A DNA stretch of 25,510 nt from Claveliimonas sp963592205. Its GTDB lineage: Bacteria > Bacillota > Clostridia > Lachnospirales > Lachnospiraceae. The notes under the pieces were generated by a model that was given only the letters and a program-made list of their open reading frames with translations, ran no database searches and was not told the origin of the DNA. Below are positions 7,654 to 14,477 of the stretch, piece after piece. The stretch is taken from positions 1-25,510 of the forward strand of contig CAVAVU010000011.1 in assembly GCA_963592205.1 (NCBI GenBank). Reading direction: 5' to 3'. How positions within the stretch are numbered: the stretch's first letter is position 1; each line of letters opens with the position of its first letter. Position numbers and translations under genes: made by a program.

Positions 7654-8685
7654 ATGGAAAATAAAAAGAAAACAATATTTAATGTGATATTTTTGATCGT
7701 GGTCTTTGCTGGTACACTGTATGGGGTGTTTCATGGAGAAGATCTGGGAGAGATCGTACAGATTATTAAAACAGTGAATCCCCTGTGGCTGATACCGGGC
7801 GTTATCTGCGTTGTAGTATTTATCTGGGGGGAATCCATTATCATATATTATATGATGTATACACTGGGAATACATCTGAAGAAGAGAACCTGCTTCTTAT
7901 TTTCATCTGTGGGATTTTTCTTCAGCTGTATCACACCGTCCGCGTCGGGAGGACAGCCGGCACAGATCTATTATATGAAGAAAGAGAAGATTCCGATCCC
8001 GGTGTCGACACTGGTGCTGATGATCGTGACGATTACATATAAGCTGGTACTGGTGGTGATCGGTGTGGCGCTGACGATATTCGGTCAGGGATTTATCCAC
8101 GCATATCTGTGGAACGTGCGTCATGTATTTTATCTCGGAACGGCACTTAATGTATTCTGCGTAACGGCGATGCTGGTGCTGGTGTTTCACCCAATGCTTG
8201 CAAGAACGATCATGGTAAAGGGACTTGCCCTTATCGAGAAAATGCATCTGATGAAGCCGCGCAGATCAAGGCTTGAGAAGCTGGAAGCATCGATGGATCA
8301 GTATCGGGCGACAGCGGTATATCTGAAAGAACATGTCAAAGTATTGATCGAAGTATTTGGGATTACCGTATTTCAGAGATTCGCGTTATTTGCGGCGACC
8401 TGGTTTGTATACCGTGCATTTGGTCTGTCAGGAACGGCAGCGGTGGTTGTTGTGCTTTTGCAGGGAACGATTTCGGTAGCAGTGGATATGTTACCGCTTC
8501 CGGGTGGCATGGGAATCAGTGAGCAGTTATTTCTACGGATATTCTTACCGATATTCGGAAGTCAGTTATTACTTCCGGGTATGATCTTAAGCCGTGGGCT
8601 TGGATATTATACGGAGTTATTTATCAGCGCGATCTTTACGATCGTGGCAAATTTTACAATAGGAAGAAAAAGGGAAGAGGATTAG
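7654..8685 (+). CDS. Flippase-like membrane protein (MprF N-terminal/AglD-type, UPF0104)
   Basis: The 343-residue polytopic protein has roughly eight spans. The conserved segment at about 92-111 (ITPSASGGQPAQIYYMKK) and the later PLPGGMGISE loop are hallmarks of the lysylphosphatidylglycerol synthase transmembrane family. The MprF membrane domain of this family flips charged phospholipids; stand-alone members are thought to move lipids but are poorly studied. The catalytic aminoacyl-transferase domain of MprF is absent. It starts at the base after the preceding stop and ends one base before the PS synthase ATG, so its translation is coupled to phospholipid genes. A role in moving PS, PE or a related lipid is inferred from this position. 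Confidence 0.75.
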   Translation: MENKKKTIFNVIFLIVVFAGTLYGVFHGEDLGEIVQIIKTVNPLWLIPGVICVVVFIWGESIIIYYMMYTLGIHLKKRTCFLFSSVGFFFSCITPSASGGQPAQIYYMKKEKIPIPVSTLVLMIVTITYKLVLVVIGVALTIFGQGFIHAYLWNVRHVFYLGTALNVFCVTAMLVLVFHPMLARTIMVKGLALIEKMHLMKPRRSRLEKLEASMDQYRATAVYLKEHVKVLIEVFGITVFQRFALFAATWFVYRAFGLSGTAAVVVVLLQGTISVAVDMLPLPGGMGISEQLFLRIFLPIFGSQLLLPGMILSRGLGYYTELFISAIFTIVANFTIGRKREED

Positions 8686-8686
8686 T

Positions 8687-9304
8687 ATGTTAGGAGTTTA
8701 TGATTATACAGTAATATTGACTTATGTGAGTGTGTTGATATCGATGGGAGGAATGCTGTTCTCCTTAAATGACTGTCCGAAGATAGCGGTTGTCTGTCTG
8801 TCAGTGTCAGGATTCTGCGATATGTTTGACGGCAAGATCGCGCGGACGAAAAAGAACCGTACCGAGGTAGAGAAGCGTTTTGGTATTCAGATTGATTCGC
8901 TGGCGGATATCATCTGTTTTGGCGTGGCGCCGGCGCTGATTGCATATCGCATGGGCATGAACCACAGTGTTGGTATCGCAATTCTGATGTTCTATGTGCT
9001 GGCAGGACTGATCCGTCTGGCATGGTTTAATGTGTCCGAAGAGATCCGCCAGAACGAGATGGAGGAAAACAGGGAATGTTATCAGGGACTGCCGATCACA
9101 TCTATGGCGATCGCACTTCCGATTCTGGTTGTGTTCCGCCCGTTACTTGGCAGAGAATTTATCATTGCGCTGCATGCGCTGGTGCTGATTATCGGACTGT
9201 TATTTATTACGAATTTCAGACTGCGCAAGCCAAAGAAGCTGGGACAGACCATTATGGTCATCATCGTAGCGCTGGCAGTGCTTCATGGACTGCATATCTG
9301 GTAA
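8687..9304 (+). CDS. pssA: CDP-diacylglycerol-serine O-phosphatidyltransferase
   Basis: The 205-residue membrane enzyme carries the CDP-alcohol phosphotransferase motif: D45, D48-G49, A52-R53, G66, D70 and D74 (DMFDGKIAR, then FGIQIDSLAD). The gap between AR and G is 12 residues, about four longer than in the consensus motif. PssA joins CDP-diacylglycerol and L-serine to give phosphatidylserine at the cytoplasmic membrane face. The assignment to serine rather than another alcohol is supported by the adjacent PS decarboxylase gene. It starts one base after the flippase-like gene and ends 16 bases before the psd ATG. Confidence 0.85.
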   Translation: MLGVYDYTVILTYVSVLISMGGMLFSLNDCPKIAVVCLSVSGFCDMFDGKIARTKKNRTEVEKRFGIQIDSLADIICFGVAPALIAYRMGMNHSVGIAILMFYVLAGLIRLAWFNVSEEIRQNEMEENRECYQGLPITSMAIALPILVVFRPLLGREFIIALHALVLIIGLLFITNFRLRKPKKLGQTIMVIIVALAVLHGLHIW

Positions 9305-9320
9305 ATGTTGGAGGTGCAGA

Positions 9321-10190
9321 ATGATATACAGAGATCGTAACGGAAATGAATACAATGGAGAGAACGGACAGGACAGACTGCTTGCATTTATCTATGGACA
9401 TGCTGCGACCAGGATGTTGATCCGTCCGCTTCTGTCACCGATAGTGTCCCGCATAGGCGGGGCATTTTTGAATACCCGGATATCGAAGCTTGGGATCCAC
9501 CCGTTTGTGGAGAAAAATGGAATCGATCTGTCTATCTATGAGAAGCAGGAGTTTGATTCGTATAATGAATTCTTTACCAGAAAAATACGGGCAGAGTACC
9601 GTCCGGTTGATATGCGTGAGGATGTACTGATCAGTCCGAGTGACGGTAAAGTGAGTGTGTACCCGATCGAGGAAAATGGCACATTTCGGATCAAACATAC
9701 CTCTTATACGGTGCGTCAGCTTCTGCGAGATGATAAGTTAGCTGACCGTTATATGGGGGGCTGGATCTATGTGATCCGTCTGACGGTGGATGATTATCAC
9801 CGCTATTGTTATGTGGCAGACGGTCACAGATCTTCCGAGAGAAGGATTGAAGGCGTGCTGCATACGGTGAATCCTGTGGCAAATGACTGCTATCCGATCT
9901 ACAAGATGAATACCAGAGAGTATTGTCTGCTGAAGACGAAGGAACTGGGAACGATACTTACGATGGAAGTAGGTGCATTGATGGTTGGTAAGATCTGCAA
10001 TTATACGAAGCAGTCATGCGAGGTGCACAGAGGCGAAGAGAAAGGCAGATTTGAGTTCGGCGGATCAACGATCATCGTCATGACGGAACCGGGAAAAGTG
10101 ATGCCGGATCAGGAGCTGATAGCTAATACGGAAGATCAGGCGGAGACGCTGGTGAAGATGGGAGAGAACATTGGATGTAGGATGAAATAA
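9321..10190 (+). CDS. psd: Phosphatidylserine decarboxylase proenzyme
   Basis: I chose ATG 9321 (289 residues) because GGAGG at 9310-9314 precedes it at a 6-base spacing; an upstream TTG frame would overlap pssA. The enzyme decarboxylates phosphatidylserine to phosphatidylethanolamine. Visible signatures are D108 in SPSDGKV, H160 in VDDYHRY and the self-cleavage site G248-S249 in FGGST. Cleavage there gives a beta chain and an alpha chain whose new N-terminal pyruvoyl group is the catalytic centre. FGGST replaces the textbook LGST, a variant I associate with the shorter bacterial type II enzymes. It is the last gene of the operon; no strong terminator is visible after it. Confidence 0.9.
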   Translation: MIYRDRNGNEYNGENGQDRLLAFIYGHAATRMLIRPLLSPIVSRIGGAFLNTRISKLGIHPFVEKNGIDLSIYEKQEFDSYNEFFTRKIRAEYRPVDMREDVLISPSDGKVSVYPIEENGTFRIKHTSYTVRQLLRDDKLADRYMGGWIYVIRLTVDDYHRYCYVADGHRSSERRIEGVLHTVNPVANDCYPIYKMNTREYCLLKTKELGTILTMEVGALMVGKICNYTKQSCEVHRGEEKGRFEFGGSTIIVMTEPGKVMPDQELIANTEDQAETLVKMGENIGCRMK

Positions 10191-10297
10191 CGCATCTTAT
10201 ATGTAACGCGACTTTCAAAAAATGAGCGTAACGATGTGAATAATCATACAAAATAGATAAAAACGCAAGAAAAATTGTCTGAAAATTCATATTTGGG

Positions 10298-10355
10298 TTG
10301 ATTTTATGAAAAATATACATATAATTAGGATAAGGAAACAAGGAAACAAGGAAAC
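10298..10355 (+). promoter_or_regulatory. Strong pckA promoter and tandem-repeat leader
   Basis: TTGATT (10298-10303), a 16-base spacer and a perfect TATAAT (10320-10325) form a near-consensus sigma-A promoter. The predicted leader is about 75 bases and opens with three exact tandem copies of AAGGAAAC (10332-10355). The last copy is followed by ATTTTCC, which can pair with GGAAA. An AAAGGGG ribosome site lies 8 to 9 bases before the ATG. The rest of the 10191-10408 gap is AT-rich; two GTAACG copies at 10203 and 10228 were seen, but no recognised operator. Confidence 0.65.
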
Positions 10356-10408
10356 ATTTTCCACATTGGTATGACACTAATAATATCGAAAGAAAAGGGG
10401 TATTTGAC

Positions 10409-12013
10409 ATGGCGAAGATCGATTTGAGCAAATATGGAATTACAGGAACAACCGAGATCGTATATAATCCTTCCTACGAGACACTGTTTGAGGAAGAGAC
10501 GAAACCGGAACTTACAGGATACGAGAAAGGACAGGTCAGCGAACTTGGTGCAGTCAATGTTATGACTGGTATTTACACAGGTCGTTCTCCGAAAGATAAA
10601 TTCATCGTAATGGATGAGAATTCCAAGGATACCGTATGGTGGACATCTGATGAATACAAGAATGATAACCACCCGGCTACCCAGGAAGCATGGAAAGCGG
10701 TTAAGGATCTCGCAGTAAAAGAACTTTCCGGTAAGAAGCTTTATGTTGTGGATGCATTCTGCGGAGCAAATAAGGATACACGTATGGCAATCCGTTTTAT
10801 CGTAGAAGTGGCATGGCAGGCTCATTTCGTAACCAACATGTTCATTAAGCCGACAGAAGAAGAACTGAAAGACTTTGAACCAGACTTCGTTGTATACAAT
10901 GCTTCAAAAGCAAAGGTAACGAACTATAAAGAACTGGGACTGAACTCTGAGACGGCAGTTATGTTTAACATCACAAGCCGTGAGCAGGTAATCGTGAATA
11001 CATGGTACGGCGGAGAGATGAAGAAGGGTATGTTCTCTATGATGAACTACTTCCTGCCACTGAAGGGCATGGCTTCTATGCACTGCTCAGCGAACACGGA
11101 CCTGAATGGTGAGAATACAGCAATCTTCTTCGGTCTGTCAGGAACAGGTAAGACGACACTGTCTACAGATCCTAAGCGTCTGCTGATCGGTGATGATGAG
11201 CATGGCTGGGATGACAACGGTGTATTCAACTTCGAGGGTGGATGCTATGCTAAGGTTATCAACCTCGATAAAGAATCTGAGCCGGATATCTACAATGCAA
11301 TTAAGAGAAATGCATTGCTTGAAAATGTAACACTGGACGAGAATGGCAAGATTGATTTCGCGGACAAGAGTGTGACAGAGAACACCCGTGTATCTTATCC
11401 GATCGACCATATTCAGAATATTGTACGTCCGATCTCTTCTGCGCCGGCAGCTAAGAACGTAATCTTCCTGTCAGCAGATGCATTCGGAGTACTTCCGCCG
11501 GTATCTGTACTGACACCGGAGCAGACACAGTACTACTTCCTGTCAGGATTCACAGCTAAACTTGCAGGTACAGAGCGTGGAATCACAGAGCCGACACCTA
11601 CATTCTCCGCTTGCTTCGGTCAGGCATTCCTGGAACTGCATCCGACCAAGTATGCAGAGGAGCTGGTTAAGAAGATGGAGAAGAGCGGAGCTAAGGCTTA
11701 CCTTGTTAATACAGGATGGAATGGAACAGGCAAACGTATCTCTATCAAGGATACCCGTGGAATCATCGATGCGATCCTGAACGGAGATATCAAGAATGCG
11801 CCGACTAAGAAGATCCCATACTTCAACTTCGAAGTACCGACAGAGCTTCCGGGTGTAGATCCTGCAATTCTGGATCCAAGAGATACTTATGCAGATGCTG
11901 CTGAATGGGAAGCAAAAGCAAAAAATCTGGCTTCAAGATTCGTAAAGAACTTCGCAAAATACGAAGGTAATGAAGCAGGAAAAGCACTGGTAGCAGCAGG
12001 ACCGGAGGCTTAA
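10409..12013 (+). CDS. pckA: Phosphoenolpyruvate carboxykinase (ATP)
   Basis: The 534-residue length is typical of the ATP-dependent family. R59 in YTGRSPKDKF binds substrate, the lysine pair 205-206 and H225 (MHCSAN) provide metal ligands, GLSGTGKTT (242-250, K248) is the P-loop, and GDDEHGWDD (from 261) carries the second metal-binding aspartates. The enzyme interconverts oxaloacetate + ATP with PEP + CO2 + ADP in the cytoplasm. In fermenting gut anaerobes it often runs toward oxaloacetate, conserving ATP on the way to succinate or aspartate. Optimised codon use and a strong promoter suggest high expression. It is monocistronic, ending in a clear terminator. Confidence 0.97.
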   Translation: MAKIDLSKYGITGTTEIVYNPSYETLFEEETKPELTGYEKGQVSELGAVNVMTGIYTGRSPKDKFIVMDENSKDTVWWTSDEYKNDNHPATQEAWKAVKDLAVKELSGKKLYVVDAFCGANKDTRMAIRFIVEVAWQAHFVTNMFIKPTEEELKDFEPDFVVYNASKAKVTNYKELGLNSETAVMFNITSREQVIVNTWYGGEMKKGMFSMMNYFLPLKGMASMHCSANTDLNGENTAIFFGLSGTGKTTLSTDPKRLLIGDDEHGWDDNGVFNFEGGCYAKVINLDKESEPDIYNAIKRNALLENVTLDENGKIDFADKSVTENTRVSYPIDHIQNIVRPISSAPAAKNVIFLSADAFGVLPPVSVLTPEQTQYYFLSGFTAKLAGTERGITEPTPTFSACFGQAFLELHPTKYAEELVKKMEKSGAKAYLVNTGWNGTGKRISIKDTRGIIDAILNGDIKNAPTKKIPYFNFEVPTELPGVDPAILDPRDTYADAAEWEAKAKNLASRFVKNFAKYEGNEAGKALVAAGPEA

Positions 12014-12057
12014 TCAGCAATATCAGATACCCTCTTATGAAAATGTGATAAATTAAG

Positions 12058-12092
12058 AAATTGCCGGAGTCGTAAGACTTCGGCAATTTTGC
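12058..12092 (+). terminator. Rho-independent terminator of pckA
   Basis: AAATTGCCGGAGTC pairs with GACTTCGGCAATTT around a GTAA loop, with one internal mismatch, and runs into TTTT. It lies 45 bases after the pckA stop and is also positioned to end transcripts from the pilT remnant on the other strand. Confidence 0.8.
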
Positions 12093-12127
12093 GTCATAGT
12101 TGGGGATTTTGCCCCAGCATCATTCTA

Positions 12128-12512
12128 TTATCGTAATCTTCGTTTTAACATCTCTGGATTCGTCGCATAGGTAAGTGCTGTCTCTTCGGTAATCTTACCG
12201 TTTTTGTATAATCCCAGAAGACTTGTATCCATTGAAATCAGGTCATTGTTCGCAGAAGAATAGATGAGTCCGTCAATCTGAGGGATCTTGTTATCGCGGA
12301 TCATATTGCGGATCGCCGGAGTGACGGTCATGATCTCAAATGCAGGCACCTGCTTCCCGTCTGTGGAAGGTACTAACTGCTGGGACACTACTGCCTGGAG
12401 CACCATGGATAACTGAACTGCGATCTGCCGCTGCTGGTTCGGTGGAAATACGTCGATGATTCGGTCAATCGTATTAGCGGCACCGATGGTGTGCAGCGTG
12501 GAGAAGATCAGA
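12128..12512 (-). pseudogene. pilT: C-terminal remnant of a PilT-type twitching ATPase
   Basis: On the minus strand the frame reads LIFSTLHTIGAANTIDRI, then FPPNQQRQIAVQLS, then the C-terminal helical domain with VVSQQLVP and VPAFEIM, ending at a stop at 12128-12130. These are characteristic of PilT, the hexameric ATPase that retracts type IV pili: the LSTLHT block following the AETGH box, and the DVFPPNQQ motif. Only about the last 125 residues remain. The Walker A and B regions and the N-terminus are missing, since homology stops near 12505-12512, where an unrelated + strand surface-protein frame begins. The piece cannot be a working ATPase. It may be the scar of a deletion or inversion. 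Confidence 0.8.
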
Positions 12513-13336
12513 ATGGCACAGTGATCCAGCCGGCATCGGTAAATGGAAATGTTTCTACATATAAAGTTGCAGATATCCAGTCTGAACGAGTTCTTTCTAT
12601 ATTATATAAAGAAGTTTCTCAGTCAGAGGAAAAGACAGAGGAAGTTAAGGGTGAAGAGAAGTCTGACGAAGAACAGAAAGAGTCAGATGATACAAATGGA
12701 ACTTTGAAACCAGAGTGTACTCTGAGTCAGACAGTAGATGGAACAACGATAACGGTTAAATCACCGGAGGGTGCTCTGGAAGAAGGCTGGACATTAGATG
12801 TTGAAAAAGTGTCTGCCAAATCGGTTAAGAGTGCGATCGAAGGCGCGGTTGAAGATGCAGATGCAATCGAAGAGATTAAAGCATTTGACATTACAATCTA
12901 TGATAAGGATGGAAATGCAATTCAACCAGATGGATCGGTACAGGTAAGTTTTAGCGGAACAGGAATTAAAGGTGATGCCGCAGAAGTGTATCATGTTGAT
13001 GATTCCCAAAAGAAAGCTGAAAAAGTATGCGATGCAACAACCAACAGCAATGTCGAGTTTGAAGCTGAACATTTTTCGATTTATGCAGTAGGTGGATCAA
13101 ATACAGTATATGCTAATACAAAAGATAAGCATATGTGTTATTTTGAATTCGTGCATAATTTGGGAATACATTCCTGGGATATACCGGCGTTAGTCGTTGC
13201 AGTGATTTTGGTTGTTATGATATTGGTTCGTCGCCATAATCAGAAGAAACGTGTAGAAGATTTTGAGGAGGAACTGGATCAAAAGATCCAGGACCTCCGA
13301 GAAGAACTGGACAAAACACCTGCACAGGAAGTATAA
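12491..13336 (+). pseudogene. Headless fragment of a membrane-anchored surface protein
   Basis: The frame from GTG 12491 gives 281 residues, but its first codons overlap the pilT remnant and no ribosome site is visible. The true N-terminus, including any signal peptide, is probably lost. Residues 43-70 are Glu/Lys/Ser-rich spacer. Residues 71-200 form a beta-rich module (ECTLSQTVDGTTITVKSPEG, ITIYDKDGNAIQPDGSVQVS, AEHFSIYAVGG) of the kind seen near the C-terminus of large Clostridial adhesins. A membrane span at 231-247 is followed by basic RRHNQKKR and a charged, coiled-coil-like cytoplasmic tail. There is no LPxTG signal. The tail resembles the small downstream gene. It may still be translated, but as a secreted protein it would lack export. 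Confidence 0.6.
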
Positions 13337-13354
13337 TAAAAAAAGGGAACATAT

Positions 13355-13546
13355 ATGTCATATATTTTTGAACATACAAGACTCGGCTTTTGCTAGTGGG
13401 ACCTTCTTGCATTGGTTATTCTGGTGATCGTGGTTGTTGTATTTGCTGTAAAGCGTAGCAAGTTAAGAGACGAACAGGATGAACTGGGAGATCAGTTATC
13501 TGAACTGTATGTAGAAGATTCAGTTGAGGCAGATCAGGAGCTTTAA
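13355..13546 (+). pseudogene. Small single-span membrane protein interrupted by an amber codon
   Basis: An AAGGGA ribosome site precedes ATG 13355. The frame encodes MSYIFEHTRLGFC, then TAG at 13394-13396, then an in-frame continuation (WDLLALVILVIVVVFAVKRS) and a charged tail ending at TAA 13544-13546, for 62 sense codons in total. The layout (short F/H/L head, W-D, one span, basic stop-transfer, acidic helical tail) parallels the last 65 residues of the upstream surface protein, so the two look like paralogous anchor segments. The stop probably replaces a tryptophan codon (TGG to TAG). The function is unknown. The intact part after the stop has no ribosome site of its own. Confidence 0.6.
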
Positions 13547-13650
13547 TGTTGCGGACGTATCAGGGGGGATAATTGCGAACTGATACAATAACGTGCGCAG
13601 TAAAGCGTGTGGTTGTGCGGCGCAGGCAGTAGCCGAAGTTATGATTGAAT

Positions 13651-13868
13651 TGGTAATATTTTACCATGATAAACACAGCATCTAACAATAGGATATATTG
13701 TTAGGTGGGATCAGACGGCGAAGCAAACCAACTACACGTTTAGTGAAGATTGGAAACCCTGAGAATAACCACACCGGATAGCAAGAATATACTGGTTATT
13801 TCTAAATCCACCATCTTCACCGTCTGATTCCAACCAAAACATATGATATAGATTATAATGGTTGGAAT
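13651..13868 (+). repeat. Cluster of nested inverted repeats, possible structured RNA
   Basis: This gene-free stretch holds at least six inverted repeats: TGGTAA/TTACCA (13651-13666); CTAACAATA/TATTGTTAG (13682-13704); a 17-base imperfect pair 13707-13723 with 13815-13831 (one mismatch, one G-U); GTGAAGAT/ATCTTCAC (13743-13750 with 13813-13820); AATAACCA/TGGTTATT (13764-13771 with 13793-13800); and ATTCCAACCA/TGGTTGGAAT (13827-13836 with 13859-13868). Several arms are shared, so the outer stem competes with two others. The flanks at 13547-13650 and 13869-13980 show no gene; a frame reading YDIDYNGWNIIEDAESIG at about 13846 may be a coding remnant. No known RNA family was recognised. Confidence 0.5.
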
Positions 13869-13985
13869 ATTATAGAAGATGCAGAGAGTATCGGAGCAGA
13901 TGATGTGAAGATGTCTGGATGAATTGTGGATAGAATCAGGGCCGTAATATGAGACTTGACAGGAGCTTAATCCTGAGTTATAAAT

Positions 13986-14017
13986 GACCGTGGCAGATGT
14001 TTCTGCTGCGGTCGTTT
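13986..14017 (+). terminator. GC-rich hairpin ahead of the signal peptidase remnant
   Basis: GACCG-TG-GCAGA (13986-13997) pairs with TCTGC-TG-CGGTC (14002-14013) around a four-base loop, with a symmetric TG/TG internal loop, followed by GTTT. It may end transcripts from the surface-protein remnants upstream. The T tract is short, so terminator function is uncertain. Confidence 0.45.
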
Positions 14018-14072
14018 ACCGTTATGATATCATATGCAAGTAACACTAGTGCATTAGAAAGAGGGCGTTGAA

Positions 14073-14445
14073 ATGGACATAGATGCCATCAAGAAGAAAG
14101 TTCTGGAAGATGTAGATCCGGAGACAAAGCGTAAAATAGCACATGCGAGACGGGTTCAGCGTCTGGTGATCACACTGCAGTCAATTGCTGTGATTATCGT
14201 AGTTCTTATGATATTTTTATATGTTGATGGGCATATCGACGGTACAGGGGAATTCGATGTATCCGACATTGCATGACCAGGATGTGGTTATCTATAAGAG
14301 AAAGAATACCGAATATCGTGTGGGCGATGTTGTCGCAATCAAACGTCCGAATGGCGAGGAGTACGTGAAGCGCATTGTAGCGGTAGCCGGTGATACAGTA
14401 AATATCCAGAATGGCAAGATCTATAAAGTATTTAGATATTTATAA
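14073..14445 (+). pseudogene. lepB: Type I signal peptidase, frameshifted and 3'-truncated
   Basis: GAGGG precedes ATG 14073. The first frame encodes a basic cytoplasmic head and one membrane span (LVITLQSIAVIIVVLMIFLY), then runs out of frame. The next frame (from about 14221) continues the family with LMGISTVQGNSMYPTLHDQD, which holds the catalytic serine, and with EEYVKRIVAVAGD, which holds the catalytic lysine. A shift of one base near the T5 run at 14212-14219 is needed to join them. The downstream frame stops at 14443-14445 after IQNGKIYKVFRYL, so the later conserved box (GDN...S.DSR) is missing. The product cannot be a complete peptidase. It sits next to decayed surface-protein genes, as dedicated signal peptidases often do. 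Confidence 0.75.
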
Positions 14446-14473
14446 CAGGGCAGGTCGTAAAGATCTGCCCTGT
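14445..14473. terminator. Hairpin between the signal peptidase remnant and the alcohol dehydrogenase gene
   Basis: ACAGGGCAG (14445-14453) pairs perfectly with CTGCCCTGT (14465-14473) around an 11-base loop. It lies 5 bases beyond the minus-strand dehydrogenase stop and can serve either strand. The T tracts on both sides are weak. Confidence 0.55.
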
Positions 14474-14477
14474 TGTG

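Noticed and set aside
9285..9320. Upstream in-frame start for psd overlapping pssA
   Set aside because: No ribosome site precedes it, whereas GGAGG stands 6 bases before ATG 9321, and the family N-terminus fits the shorter form.
10201..10220. Catabolite (cre) operator upstream of pckA
   Set aside because: TGTAACGCGACTTTCA resembles a cre site at first sight, but the core is one base short and the symmetry does not hold.
13394..13396. TAG read as pyrrolysine
   Set aside because: No pyl genes or methylamine methyltransferase are in view, and the position aligns with a tryptophan-rich anchor, so a plain nonsense mutation is simpler.
13547..13870. Known riboswitch, T-box or tRNA in the hairpin region
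   Set aside because: No specifier loop, T-box sequence, ligand-binding core or cloverleaf could be recognised; only unnamed inverted repeats are present.
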